From the NCBI GenBank assembly GCA_964426135.1, contig CAYRPN010000032.1:1-50079 (forward strand): a stretch of DNA of 50,079 bases. Reading direction: 5' to 3'. The translations under genes were made by a program, and so were the position numbers. The notes beneath the pieces are model-generated. The model had not been told where the DNA came from. It searched no databases and saw nothing but the letters and a program-made list of their open reading frames with translations. Below are positions 17,886-26,692 of this stretch, piece after piece (position 1 is the first letter of the stretch; each line of letters begins with the position of its first letter). This stretch comes from CAYRPN01 sp964426135 (GTDB lineage: Bacteria; Planctomycetota; Phycisphaerae; Phycisphaerales; Phycisphaeraceae).

Positions 17886-18635
17886 TTGGTTGCCACCGTT
17901 TCGCCATCTCGCCGCAGGCTCGCCTTCACCCTCATCGAACTGCTGGTGGTGGTATCGATCATCGTGCTATTGATCTCGCTCCTGCTGCCGGCACTGGGAC
18001 GGGTCCGGCACACGGCGCGACAGACGCAGTGCGGAACGTTCCATCACCAGGTCGGCATCGGCATGACCGCGTTCGCGGCGGATCACGGCGGCAAGTTCCC
18101 GCTCAACCCGGCGCACAACACGGGCTACGGCCCCGCGCTCTATCAGATCAACAGCGACAAGAGAACCAGCCTGGTCGAGCAACTGCGAGGCTACACCTCG
18201 TCGTTCGATATTTTCACCTGTCCGATGAACGACCAGATTCCGCCGCCCGACCATGCGGGCAACACCGGGCCCACACTCGTCTGGGCGTTCTGGTACCTGG
18301 CGAATTACCGCAACAGCAGCGGCGCGTATACGTCGAAAGTCACCGGCATGAACGATCGCGGCGACTGGGCGTACTACAGCGACATCATCCACTCCAATGG
18401 CGGCTGGGTCGGACCCTATGCGGCCAACCACCTGCGCACCAGCGTCTATTCGAACCCGGTGCAGAGCGCGTTCGCCGGCAGCCCCACGGCGCGCTGGTTC
18501 GTCGTCGGCGAGACGACCCAGATTTTCGGCGCCAACATTCTCACCGTGGACGGAGCCGTCACTCTGACGGAGTTGGAAGACATGCAGATGGTCTTCTACG
18601 GCAGCCTGCATCACTGGTACGGATGGCAGCGGTGA
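17886..18635 (+). CDS. type II secretion-like prepilin protein
   Basis: Pseudopilin-like protein with the prepilin cleavage and methylation motif RRRLAFTLIELLVVVSIIVLLI near the N-terminus, followed by a soluble domain with Gly/Asn-rich loops and one conserved CPMN cysteine. Planctomycetes have many such proteins, usually of unknown role in pilus- or secretion-like fibres or the surface. The frame is open much further upstream, but that part translates the CT repeat. I chose TTG at 17886 as the nearest start before the motif; TATCAT at 17845-17850 could be its -10. The product would be 249 aa. The C-terminal H-X9-DG segment common to the group is not obvious here. Confidence 0.82.
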   Translation: MVATVSPSRRRLAFTLIELLVVVSIIVLLISLLLPALGRVRHTARQTQCGTFHHQVGIGMTAFAADHGGKFPLNPAHNTGYGPALYQINSDKRTSLVEQLRGYTSSFDIFTCPMNDQIPPPDHAGNTGPTLVWAFWYLANYRNSSGAYTSKVTGMNDRGDWAYYSDIIHSNGGWVGPYAANHLRTSVYSNPVQSAFAGSPTARWFVVGETTQIFGANILTVDGAVTLTELEDMQMVFYGSLHHWYGWQR

Positions 18636-18757
18636 CACGCGCCTTGCCTTGCGGTTCGTCGTTTCTGCTTCGATCCGGTCCGATTCGCTGCCAGTATCAT
18701 GTCACCCGCCGCCAAGCCGCGACAATCTCACTCGAATATCCACTACTAGGAAACCCC

Positions 18758-19450
18758 ATGTTCACCCAAGCCATCCGCCTGTCCATTCTGCTGCTCGCCT
18801 TTTCGTTGTCCGTCGCCACCGCCGACGACGCTTCGCCGTTCAACGGCAAGAATCTCGACGGCTGGAAGACCAAGGGCGACGCCAAGAAGAGCAAGTGGGA
18901 AGTCGGCAAGGCGGCGCTCGATCCGCAGAACGCCGGCAAGATCAAGCACGAGAAGGAGGGCACAGACCTGATCAACACCGCCAACGCCGGGGTTGATCTC
19001 TACAGCGAAGCGAAGTTCGGCGACTGCGTCATCGAGATCGAAGTCTTCGTGCCCAAGGGCAGCAACAGCGGCATCTACGTCATGGGCGAGTACGAAGTGC
19101 AGGTCTTCGACAGCTTCGGCAAGAAGCCCGAGGCCATGGGCGCCGGCGACATGGGCGCGATTTACTCCGCTGCCAAGCCCTCGAAGAATCCGATCAAGGC
19201 GCCCGGCGAGTGGAACAAGTACGTGATCGATTTCCGCGCTCCGAAGTTCGACGACGCGGGCAAGCGCACCGCCAAGGCGAAGTTCGTCAAGGTCACGCTC
19301 AACGATGAAGTGCTGCACGAGAACATCGAAATGAACGGCCCCACGCCCGGCGGCGTCACCGGCAAGGAAGCGGCCACCGGCCCGATCATGTTCCAGGGCG
19401 ATCACGGACCTGTCGCGTATCGCAATATCAAAGTCACGGCGGTGAAGTGA
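18758..19450 (+). CDS. secreted DUF1080 (3-keto-disaccharide hydrolase-like) protein
   Basis: A 230-aa exported protein. An N-terminal signal peptide (about 1-22, ending ATADD) is followed by the DUF1080 concanavalin-like fold: FNGKNLDGWKT, EIEVFVPKGSNSGIYVMGEYEVQ, and the C-terminal GPIMFQGDHGPVAYRNIKV. Members of this very abundant planctomycete family are annotated as glycan-binding or 3-keto-glycoside hydrolases; activity here is unproven. AGGAAA lies 5 nt upstream of the ATG. No sugar-degradation gene is adjacent. Confidence 0.92.
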   Translation: MFTQAIRLSILLLAFSLSVATADDASPFNGKNLDGWKTKGDAKKSKWEVGKAALDPQNAGKIKHEKEGTDLINTANAGVDLYSEAKFGDCVIEIEVFVPKGSNSGIYVMGEYEVQVFDSFGKKPEAMGAGDMGAIYSAAKPSKNPIKAPGEWNKYVIDFRAPKFDDAGKRTAKAKFVKVTLNDEVLHENIEMNGPTPGGVTGKEAATGPIMFQGDHGPVAYRNIKVTAVK

Positions 19451-19465
19451 AAGGGAGAATCCGCC

Positions 19466-19753
19466 ATGTCTTTGAATTTTGAATGGGACGAGAGCAAGTC
19501 GCGCTCGAACCAACAAAAACACGGCGTATCATTCGAAGAGGCTGTCACCGTTTTCGCCGACTCCAGCGCGTTGACGATCTATGACGAAGGACATTCCGTC
19601 ACCGAAGACCGATTTCATACGATCGGATTGTCCATGTTTGTGAGGGTACTGCTGGTGGTGCATTGCGAACGCGGCAGCGTAATCCGCATCATTTCAGCCC
19701 GTCCGGCAACGACGAAAGAAAGGCGGTTGTATGAAAATCAAACCGATGAGTAA
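19466..19753 (+). CDS. brnT: BrnT-family (DUF497) toxin
   Basis: A 95-aa protein with DUF497/BrnT features: FEWDESKSRSNQQKHGVSFEEA at the N-terminus, RFHTIGLS in the middle and IRIISARPATTKERRLYE at the C-terminus. Characterised BrnT toxins have a RelE-like fold and act as ribonucleases. GGGAGAA lies 8 nt upstream of the ATG. The frame overlaps the start of a small gene by 23 bp, the arrangement expected of a toxin-antitoxin pair. Base composition is clearly less GC-rich than the flanking genes, consistent with horizontal gain. Confidence 0.9.
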   Translation: MSLNFEWDESKSRSNQQKHGVSFEEAVTVFADSSALTIYDEGHSVTEDRFHTIGLSMFVRVLLVVHCERGSVIRIISARPATTKERRLYENQTDE

Positions 19754-19907
19754 ATCGGCCGAACCGCCCAAAACAGTCTTGCGCGGCAAGTACGCGGCAG
19801 CCTTCAAAGAAGGTGTGAATGTCGTCATCGGGACGAAAGCAGGCAAACGGCGTTTCAAGGTCCGTCGCCAAGCGGATGGCAGCATGATCTGGAAACCGAC
19901 TCCATGA
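19731..19907 (+). CDS. small basic protein overlapping brnT, putative antitoxin
   Basis: A 58-aa frame starting MKIKPMSKSAEPPKTVLRGK and ending SMIWKPTP, beginning inside brnT (overlap 19731-19753). It is strongly basic and carries RGKYAAAFKEGVNVVI, a pattern I associate with small antitoxin-like partners rather than the ribbon-helix-helix BrnA. The usual BrnA features are not apparent. Its role as the antitoxin is inferred from overlap and gene order. Confidence 0.6.
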   Translation: MKIKPMSKSAEPPKTVLRGKYAAAFKEGVNVVIGTKAGKRRFKVRRQADGSMIWKPTP

Positions 19908-19936
19908 GTAGGCCATCAATATCCCGCGACCGGCAA

Positions 19937-20209
19937 CTACTTCTTCGCCGACAATTCCCCCACCAGTTTCGCCAGCGCTTCCAGATTCTTCTCTGCCAGA
20001 ATCTTCGCCACCTTGCCGCCGTCGTCATCCATCTGCGCCAGCGCGGTCGCGGCGGTCTTCCACAGCTTCTCCAATTTCTTCGGGCTGTCCGCGAGGTAAA
20101 GTTCGGTGACCGTTTCGCTCAGCTTAGTGAGCTTGATGGTGTCGAAGTGCTCGTAGTAGCGGTTGATGATCTTCTTCTGGTACTTCGAATATTCCTGTCC
20201 GCCGGCCAT
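19937..20209 (-). CDS. small conserved hypothetical protein
   Basis: A 90-aa soluble, mostly helical protein starting MAGGQEYSKYQKKIINRYYE. I have a general impression of planctomycete small proteins that start this way (tyrosine- and lysine-rich head, then a helical region) but know no function. AGGA lies 9 nt upstream of the ATG, supporting translation. It is convergent with the brnT pair, and a 76-bp hairpin element lies just upstream. Confidence 0.8.
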   Translation of the reverse strand: MAGGQEYSKYQKKIINRYYEHFDTIKLTKLSETVTELYLADSPKKLEKLWKTAATALAQMDDDGGKVAKILAEKNLEALAKLVGELSAKK

Positions 20210-20228
20210 GGGGGGAATCCTGTTCGAT

Positions 20229-20304
20229 GTTTAGCGACGGGGCTTGCCCCGCTCCGGCGGCATGGGGATGGCCTATCGGAACGGGGCAAGCCCCGTCGCT
20301 AAAC
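20229..20304. repeat. TTTAGC...GCTAAA hairpin element, ACGGGGC stem
   Basis: Perfect 23-bp terminal inverted repeats: both ends read GTTTAGCGACGGGGCTTGCC plus CCG in opposite orientation. Each arm contains its own small hairpin GGGGCTTGCCCC. A second, decayed copy is at 34795-34870. Confidence 0.9.
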
Positions 20305-20362
20305 GGAGGAGAAAATAATTGAACGCAATATCGCCGTCGACGTCCCGCGCCCCAAATGAATC

Positions 20363-21058
20363 TCATCGCTCCACCGGCAACTCCACCACGCTGGGCGACG
20401 GCCGGCCCGCTTGGATCGCGGCCATCTTCGCGGCGATCAGGCGGTTCTGCGGCTCGATCTGCTGGGCGTGCTGCAGCGCGATGTAGGCATGCTTGCGGTC
20501 GCCGATTTTTTCAAAGAACGCGGCCGCTTTCATGTGCGGGGTCGAGTCCTTCGGATCGGAAAACTGCGCCGCCTTCGCGTACGCTTCCTTGGCGCCGTCC
20601 ACATCACCACTGCGGCTGTAGAACTCCGCCTGCCGCAGGTAGTCGCGCGTCGTGCCGTAGCGCGTGCCTGCCATCTTCAGCAGGTTGTAAAGCTTCTCGT
20701 TGTCGCCCTCCTTCCAATACGCCTCGGCCAGCGCGTCGAGGATATCCGGCGTCTCCGGCCAATCCTCTCGCAACGAGTAGGCATTCTCCAGGTGCAGACG
20801 CGCGTCGAGCGGACGCGCCTGCGAGAGGCGGACGAGGCCCATGTAGTAATGCGCCTTCCAATCCGCCGCATCCTGGTGCAGGGCGAGCGTCATGAGTTCT
20901 TCGGCGCGCGGATAATCCTTTTTCTCAATGGCCTCGCGCGCCTGCAGGCGCAGCACCTGGTTCGGCGGCGTGTTGCAGCCGGCGAGCATCAGCGCGGCGA
21001 CCGCCGCAAGGAGCGTGGCGCGAAGGGAAAGGGAGAGCGTGCGAACGGGGATGTGCAT
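20363..21058 (-). CDS. TPR-containing lipoprotein
   Basis: A 231-aa lipoprotein. The signal peptide ends in the lipobox LAGC (Cys28), so it is expected to be lipid-anchored in the envelope. The mature part is almost all tetratricopeptide-like helical pairs (for example WKAHYYMGLVRLSQARPLDA and AYWKEGDNEKLYNLLKMAG), a protein-interaction scaffold. Partners are unknown. The start is supported by position; no strong Shine-Dalgarno sequence is seen. Confidence 0.88.
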   Translation of the reverse strand: MHIPVRTLSLSLRATLLAAVAALMLAGCNTPPNQVLRLQAREAIEKKDYPRAEELMTLALHQDAADWKAHYYMGLVRLSQARPLDARLHLENAYSLREDWPETPDILDALAEAYWKEGDNEKLYNLLKMAGTRYGTTRDYLRQAEFYSRSGDVDGAKEAYAKAAQFSDPKDSTPHMKAAAFFEKIGDRKHAYIALQHAQQIEPQNRLIAAKMAAIQAGRPSPSVVELPVER

Positions 21059-21183
21059 TGTGCGACCTCCATGTCAACCGCCGGCAGCGGCGGGCGGGCG
21101 AACCCACGGGCTGAAACCATCCATGGCGAACAGCGTTCACAGAAGATTATCACAATCGCCGACGTTCGCAAGAGTGAAATAGG

Positions 21184-21411
21184 TCAACGCTGCCGCAGCA
21201 GCCTGACCGCCTCCGCCAGCGGCAGATGACTCAGCTTCCGCGCGGCATCCAAATGCTTCTGGCAGAACCACTCGTAGCCCCGCGGGTGACCGGTCATGCC
21301 GGGCGGAAGATCTTCGTAGTCGGCGAACTTCACGAGGTCGAACTTCTCGCCCGAATCTTTGGCGTTTTCGCAGAAATCTCGATCGCACGCGGCACAGATG
21401 GGAGGACGCAT
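21184..21411 (-). CDS. small cysteine-containing hypothetical protein
   Basis: A 75-aa protein with CAACDRDFC near the N-terminus and FCQKH further on, a possible zinc site (Cys, Cys, Cys, His). No family recognised. On the minus strand TATCAT (21418-21423) lies exactly 6 nt before the ATG, as at thyX, suggesting a leaderless mRNA and supporting that the gene is real. The end of the antiporter gene lies 32 bp upstream on the same strand. Confidence 0.65.
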   Translation of the reverse strand: MRPPICAACDRDFCENAKDSGEKFDLVKFADYEDLPPGMTGHPRGYEWFCQKHLDAARKLSHLPLAEAVRLLRQR

Positions 21412-21443
21412 TCGTGCATGATAACGATGGGCCGCAATCGCAA

Positions 21444-23342
21444 TCAGGTTCGTCCGTCGCCGCGCGGCGACGGTTCGACCGCGGCGGCTTGATCGACGGG
21501 CGATGTTTCCGACGCAGGCGATTGCCCACGGGCCGCCGAATCAGCCGGCGTCAGCGGCTGCGGCGATTCGAGCACCTGCGACATTCGCGGCTGGCCCAAC
21601 ACTTCTGCATGAACGCGTTCGCGCTCCCGATCAATCTGTCGAGGCGATGAGCCGGAGCGCTCCAGGATCGCGGTGGTGAATGCCAGCGCGATCTCGCCTT
21701 CATCGCTCAGCGCCACCTCGGCGCCGACGCTGCGCAGGGCCGGCAGATCACGCACAAACGTGGACCGCGCCAGAACGTGGATGTTCGGATTCATCTGCCG
21801 CGCCTGCCGGATCACTTCCTCGCTGCCCTGCATGCCGGCGGCGCTCAAGATCAGGCTGTCGGCCGTGGCGACGCCGGCCTCGTGCAGCGTGTCGCGATTG
21901 CCGGCGTCGCCGTACACCGCCAGGACGCCGTCGCCGCGCAGTCGCCGGACGGTGTCCAGGTTCAGTTCGATCACCGTCGGCACGATCTGATTGTCGCGCA
22001 GCAATCGCGCCACCGTCTGCCCGACGGGGCCGAAGCCAACGATGATCGCGCGGCCGCGTTCGTTGTCCGCCGGGCGCGCCGGCTCAGCGCCGGCGGAGGA
22101 TGCCGTTGCGCCGGCGGCAGGCTTGAGCCAGCGCGCCAGCCGCGGCTGAGCCATGAACCAGCGTTCCATGGGGCGCACGAGTTTGTACAGCAACGGATTC
22201 AGCGTGATGGAAACGATCGACGCGGCGATCAGCGTGTTGGTCGCCGCGTCGTCGAGGATCTTCAGGTCCTTGCCCACGGTGGCAAGGATGAAGGAGAACT
22301 CGCCGATCTGCGCCAGCGCAATGGCCACGGAGAGTCCAACGCGCAAGGGATATTTCAGCAGCAGCACGACGCCCAGCGCCGCCAGCGGCTTGCCGATCAT
22401 CACGACGGCGAGGGTCGCAATGACGAGGCCCGGGGCTTCGATGAGATGGCTGGGATTGAAGAGCATGCCGACGGAGACGAAGAAGAGCACGGCAAACGCG
22501 TCGCGCATGGGCAACGCCTCGGCTGCGGCCCGCAAGCTGAATTCCGATCGGCCCACGACCATGCCGGCGAGGAACGCGCCCAGCGCCATGGACACGCCAA
22601 AGACTTTCGCCGAGCCCACCGCGATGCCCAGCGCCACCGCCAGCACGGTGAGGGTGAAGAGTTCGCGCGACCGTGTCGCGGCCACGCGCTCCAGCAGCCA
22701 GGGGATGAAACGCCCGCCGACGATGAACACGATGGCGACCAGCGCGGTGATTTTCAGAGCTGTCAGCCCCAGCGCCATGAGAATTCGCGTCGCGCCCGAT
22801 TGCTGCGCCTGCTCCGCCGCGTCACCGCCGAAGATCGCCGGCAAGAGCACGAGAATGACGACGGTGAAAAGATCTTCCACCACAAGCCAGCCCACGGCGA
22901 TGTGCCCCGTGGGCGTGTGCAGGTCGTGTTGATCGGTGAGCACGCGCACCATCACGACGGTGCTGGCGACGGAAATCGCCAGGCCGAACACGATGCCGGC
23001 GTTCCAGTCCCAGCCGAAGAGCCTGGCGACGAGTGCCGCGAGGATCGTGGCGATGATGCTTTGCACGACGGCGCCGGGAACGGCGACGCGCCGCACCGAG
23101 AGCAGGTGATCGAGATGGAAGTGAAGGCCGACGCCGAACATCAGCAGAATGACGCCGATCTCCGCCAGTTGCTCAGCGAGTCCCTGGTTCGCGACGAATC
23201 CCGGCGTGTGCGGACCGACGAGAATCCCCGCCAGCAGATAACCGACGATAGGCGAAAGCCCGGCTCGATGCGTGCCATAGCCCATGAGCAGTGCCGCGAT
23301 CAGGCCGCCGGTGATGGTCAGGATCAGATCGAGGTTGTGCAT
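21444..23342 (-). CDS. CPA2 / Kef-type cation:proton antiporter with TrkA-N domain
   Basis: Inner-membrane monovalent cation (K+ or Na+)/H+ antiporter, 632 aa. About 12 membrane helices fill residues 1-390, with the CPA2 features VGYLLAGILVGPHTPGF and GVGLHFHLDHL and the helix-pair VASTVVMVRVL. A cytoplasmic TrkA-N nucleotide-binding domain starts near residue 431 (IIVGFGPVG, 433-441) and should gate transport through NAD(H). The C-terminal 60 residues are Pro/Ser/Ala-rich. It resembles YbaL/KefB. No KefF- or KefG-like ancillary gene is adjacent. Confidence 0.93.
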   Translation of the reverse strand: MHNLDLILTITGGLIAALLMGYGTHRAGLSPIVGYLLAGILVGPHTPGFVANQGLAEQLAEIGVILLMFGVGLHFHLDHLLSVRRVAVPGAVVQSIIATILAALVARLFGWDWNAGIVFGLAISVASTVVMVRVLTDQHDLHTPTGHIAVGWLVVEDLFTVVILVLLPAIFGGDAAEQAQQSGATRILMALGLTALKITALVAIVFIVGGRFIPWLLERVAATRSRELFTLTVLAVALGIAVGSAKVFGVSMALGAFLAGMVVGRSEFSLRAAAEALPMRDAFAVLFFVSVGMLFNPSHLIEAPGLVIATLAVVMIGKPLAALGVVLLLKYPLRVGLSVAIALAQIGEFSFILATVGKDLKILDDAATNTLIAASIVSITLNPLLYKLVRPMERWFMAQPRLARWLKPAAGATASSAGAEPARPADNERGRAIIVGFGPVGQTVARLLRDNQIVPTVIELNLDTVRRLRGDGVLAVYGDAGNRDTLHEAGVATADSLILSAAGMQGSEEVIRQARQMNPNIHVLARSTFVRDLPALRSVGAEVALSDEGEIALAFTTAILERSGSSPRQIDRERERVHAEVLGQPRMSQVLESPQPLTPADSAARGQSPASETSPVDQAAAVEPSPRGDGRT

Positions 23343-23468
23343 GCTGGTGTTCCAGTTTGGAATGAGCCAGCGCTATTCACTGATAGCGAAGCCGTTGAAG
23401 CTATCGTCGGCAATGGTAACATTCATCCGTGGGCAAACTCACTTCAGCAAACTTCTCAAGGATCTCAT

Positions 23469-24224
23469 ATGAACACTCAGGTATCTGAGCCGCGCGACGA
23501 ACACATCATTCTTGAAGTCAAATCATCGTCGGGCACCGCAGTGCTAATCTTTGTCGCGGGCGTGGTCGCCGTCATTTGTGTCGGCGGCGGGATGGCTGGC
23601 ATCATCAGTGCTCCGGAACATGCGGGCAAAGCCTCCTTGGGCATTCTGCTCGGTCTGGCGGCTGGAGCATTCGCGCTATATGAATACATGCACTTCGGTG
23701 AGGTCGACCGATATCTGGGGGACAGAGTCGAATGTGTCACGAAGAAGGGCATTCGCAAGTGCATTCGATACGCCGACGGCATCGCAATCTCCTTTGCAGT
23801 CCGCACGGATGGAACGGATCCCATGGTCACGATCAGAGGCGCGAATGGAGAGAGTTTCACCGTCATTGGAGCGAATCCTGGTAGCATGGGCAGTTCCATC
23901 AATCCACCAGAGCGCGACCTTCAGAAGCTCTGGGACTATCTTTCGTTCGTTGTGCTGCGACAGATCAAGTCGGCGTTAAAGGGAAAGAGGGCATTCGCTG
24001 TCGACGAGAAATGGGACCTCAATAGCGAAGGCATCGTCATAGATGGAAACGTGGTCCCTTGGGAAAGATTGGACGTGGAAGAGAACCAACGAAACGGGGA
24101 CGTCGACTTTTACGACAGCGGCGATAGGGTCGCGCGAAGGACCATGATGGGAGACAACGTACAGCCCGCACTGACAATCGTGCGCGAAGTTCTCCAGAGG
24201 ATGGCGGCCGCTGCCGGGGGCTGA
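23469..24224 (+). CDS. hypothetical two-TM membrane protein
   Basis: A 251-aa protein of no family I recognise. Two hydrophobic segments (about 23-46 and 55-75) are followed by a soluble domain of about 170 residues. The ATG has AAGGA 6 nt upstream. The frame is open for 1.7 kb further upstream, but that part is antisense to the antiporter gene. Codon use is visibly less GC-biased than in neighbours, so it may be a recent acquisition. It is convergent with typA, 25 bp away. Confidence 0.82.
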   Translation: MNTQVSEPRDEHIILEVKSSSGTAVLIFVAGVVAVICVGGGMAGIISAPEHAGKASLGILLGLAAGAFALYEYMHFGEVDRYLGDRVECVTKKGIRKCIRYADGIAISFAVRTDGTDPMVTIRGANGESFTVIGANPGSMGSSINPPERDLQKLWDYLSFVVLRQIKSALKGKRAFAVDEKWDLNSEGIVIDGNVVPWERLDVEENQRNGDVDFYDSGDRVARRTMMGDNVQPALTIVREVLQRMAAAAGG

Positions 24225-24249
24225 ACGCTCGTCGCAACGCCTTTTCACA

Positions 24250-26094
24250 TCACCCGTTGCGCGATTCTCTTCGCCGATCGTTTTCCTTCAGCGCCCGCTT
24301 GCGCATGCGGATCGCCTTGGGCGTGATCTCGACCAGTTCATCTTCCGCGATGTATTCCAGGCACGATTCCATGCCCATTTCGCGCGGCGGACGGATCTGC
24401 GCGGCCTCGTCCTTCGACGTGGTGCGCATGTTCGAGAGCTTCTTGGGCCGCGTGGGATTCACTGCGATGTCGTTGTCCTTGCAGTGCTCGCCGACGACCT
24501 GGCCTTCGTAAATTTCCTCGCCTTCCTTGATGAAGAAGAAGCCGCGGTCATAGAGGCCGTCGAGCGCGTAAGCAGTCACGCGGCCGGAGTTGGTGGAGAC
24601 CATAACGCCCTGCGAGCGCTGCGGAATCGCGCCGCGCATCACGTCGTACTTGTCGAAGGTGTGATGCATGACCGCCTGGCCCTGCGTGGCGGTGAGCATG
24701 CGGGAGCGCAGGCCGATCAGGCCGCGGGCGGGAATCGTGAACTCCAGGTGCGTCCAACCCGTGGCGCCGGTCTTGGTGTCCATCTTCAAAAGTTCCGCCC
24801 GGCGATCACCCAAAAGCGCCATCACCGAGTTCTGACACTGCGTCGGACAGTCGATGGAGAGCAGTTCGATCGGCTCCATCTTCTGGCCTTCGATGTCCTT
24901 GAAAATCACCTTGGGCTTGCCGACCGCCATTTCGTAGCCTTCGCGTCGCATGTTCTCCAGCAGGATGCCCAGGTGCAGCAGGCCGCGACCGCTGAGCACA
25001 TATTCGTCGCCGCCGAACTCAACGCGCAAGGCCACGTTGCTTTGCAGTTCCTTTTCCAGGCGCTCGCGAATCTGCCGGCTGGTCACGTACGTGCCTTCGC
25101 GCCCGCAGAACGGGCTGTCGTTGACGCGCATCGTGATCGACAGCGTCGGCTCGTCCACCGCAATCGTCGCCAGAGCCTTGGGGTTGTCCGCGCAGGCGAT
25201 CGTGTCGCCCATGTCCAGTGGATCGAGCCCCACGACGGCGCAGATGTCGCCCGCCTCGACGGACTCCACAACCTTGCGGCCGAGCCCGTCGAACTCCATC
25301 ACCTGCAACACGCGCTGCCGCTTCTGCTTGCCGTCGCGGCCGATGGTGATGACCGGTTCGCCGGCGTGAATGCTGCCGGCAAAGATTCGGCCGATGCCGA
25401 TCTTGCCCACGTAATCCGAGTAGTCCAGCGTGGTCACCAGCATCTGCAAAGGTTCGCTCGGCGCCACCAGCGGCGGCGGCACATGCTGGATGATCGCCTC
25501 GAAAATGTCGCGCAGGTCCTTCTTCCTCTCAGCCATGTCCGTCGTCGCCCAGCCCTCGCGGCCCGAGCAGTAGACGACCGGGAAATCCAGCGCGTGATCC
25601 TCCGCATCGAGCGAGCAGAGCAGGTCGAAGACTTCATCGACCACATGCTTCGGCCGCGCCTCGGGCCGGTCGATCTTGTTGACGATGACGATGGGCTTGA
25701 GGCCATTCTCCAGCGCCTTCTGCAGCACGAAGCGGGTCTGCGGCATGGGACCGTCGAAGGCATCGACCAGCAGCAGCGCGCCGTCCGCCATCTTGAGCAC
25801 GCGCTCCACTTCGCCGCCGAAGTCGGCGTGGCCGGGAGTGTCGATGATGTTGATCTTGTAGGTCTCGCCGTTGACCGCGTGATAGGTGATCGCGCAGTTC
25901 TTGCTGAGGATGGTGATGCCGCGCTCGCGTTCGAGCGGGTTGGAGTCCATGATCAGGCCGTGCTGTCCACCGGCGAGCTTGTCCAGCGTCTCGGCGCGGA
26001 ACATGCCGGACTGGTAAAGCAGGCGATCGACGAGGGTGGTTTTGCCGTGGTCGACGTGGGCGATGATGGCGATATTGCGGAGGTTTCGGGACAT
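24250..26094 (-). CDS. typA: ribosome-associated GTPase TypA/BipA
   Basis: Translational GTPase involved in ribosome assembly and stress or cold adaptation. The 614-aa product starts MSRNLRNIAIIAHVDHGKTT with the G1 P-loop at 13-20, then RGITILSKN (G2), DTPGHADFGGEV (G3) and NKIDRP (G4), and the BipA-specific C-terminus with ARGLIGLRSRMLTATQG. Length matches E. coli BipA (607). The chosen ATG has AAGGGG 8-9 nt upstream; ATG at 26145 is an in-frame alternative with no such site. Confidence 0.97.
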   Translation of the reverse strand: MSRNLRNIAIIAHVDHGKTTLVDRLLYQSGMFRAETLDKLAGGQHGLIMDSNPLERERGITILSKNCAITYHAVNGETYKINIIDTPGHADFGGEVERVLKMADGALLLVDAFDGPMPQTRFVLQKALENGLKPIVIVNKIDRPEARPKHVVDEVFDLLCSLDAEDHALDFPVVYCSGREGWATTDMAERKKDLRDIFEAIIQHVPPPLVAPSEPLQMLVTTLDYSDYVGKIGIGRIFAGSIHAGEPVITIGRDGKQKRQRVLQVMEFDGLGRKVVESVEAGDICAVVGLDPLDMGDTIACADNPKALATIAVDEPTLSITMRVNDSPFCGREGTYVTSRQIRERLEKELQSNVALRVEFGGDEYVLSGRGLLHLGILLENMRREGYEMAVGKPKVIFKDIEGQKMEPIELLSIDCPTQCQNSVMALLGDRRAELLKMDTKTGATGWTHLEFTIPARGLIGLRSRMLTATQGQAVMHHTFDKYDVMRGAIPQRSQGVMVSTNSGRVTAYALDGLYDRGFFFIKEGEEIYEGQVVGEHCKDNDIAVNPTRPKKLSNMRTTSKDEAAQIRPPREMGMESCLEYIAEDELVEITPKAIRMRKRALKENDRRRESRNG

Positions 26095-26311
26095 ATCAAG
26101 TTTCCCCTTGCCAGTGGCAGGGGCTGGTTCAGCGATGGCGGGCATAATGAAAATACTCGGTGACCGAGGCGGGGCGAGCCACCGCGGACGTTCCGAAGTG
26201 GGGCAATAGTGTAGCGAGTAAGTCGACCTAAAGCGGGAGCAAACGCAAAAAACGGGTTGGGGCTGCCGGAGCACTCGAAATCGGGCGGCGGGACTGATTC
26301 GTCCGAGCCCT

Positions 26312-26439
26312 AAGGAATGGGGCCGAAATAACTTCGCGAATTGCCGGTCCCCCATTTAGCCGGCGGGCTTGCCCGCCGAGGGCGTCTCGATGGGCTTGCC
26401 CGCCCGCTAACTCGGGAACCTATTTCGGCCCCGTTCCTT
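26312..26439. repeat. ~130-bp long palindromic element, copy 1
   Basis: Imperfect full-length palindrome: outer arms AAGGAATGGGGCCGAAATAA / TATTTCGGCCCCGTTCCTT, inner stems CATTTAGCCGGCGGGCTTGC and its complement. The right half has drifted (CCCGCTAACTCGGG). Copies 2 and 3 are at 35725-35854 and 43333-43462. It contains no ORF, so it is MITE- or REP-like. Confidence 0.9.
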
Positions 26440-26445
26440 GGCCGA

Positions 26446-26685
26446 GTGTTCGGTTGGGCGCTGAGGCGTGCGATCCCCCTGTATCTGCGCTGCAAGCAGG
26501 GCGCCGGCGCGTGGATGAGGACGTGGGCGGCGAAGATGATTGCGAAGTTCGAAGTGGAAAGGCTCGACGCGGCGGACGGCGTCGAGGAATACGTGATGAT
26601 CGCCGACAACGACGCTGGATCACTGGGCCTCGCGGACTCGCCCACACCGTCCAACCGTGGGAGACCTGCGCGACATTCCACGTGA
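26446..26685 (+). CDS. possible small ORF or 5'-truncated gene remnant
   Basis: An open frame from GTG 26446 encodes 79 aa (VFGWALRRAIPLYLRCKQGA at the start). Third codon positions are strongly G/C, as in real genes here, but there is no Shine-Dalgarno sequence and no family I recognise. It begins 6 bp after a long palindromic element, which could have removed the original 5' end. The lysine/alanine/acidic mix in the middle looks like a structured protein fragment. Confidence 0.3.
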   Translation: MFGWALRRAIPLYLRCKQGAGAWMRTWAAKMIAKFEVERLDAADGVEEYVMIADNDAGSLGLADSPTPSNRGRPARHST

Positions 26686-26692
26686 GTCCCTT

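Noticed and set aside
21777..23468. 564-codon upstream extension of the 23469 gene
   Set aside because: Antisense to the antiporter gene; the Shine-Dalgarno site and the change in composition mark the start at 23469.
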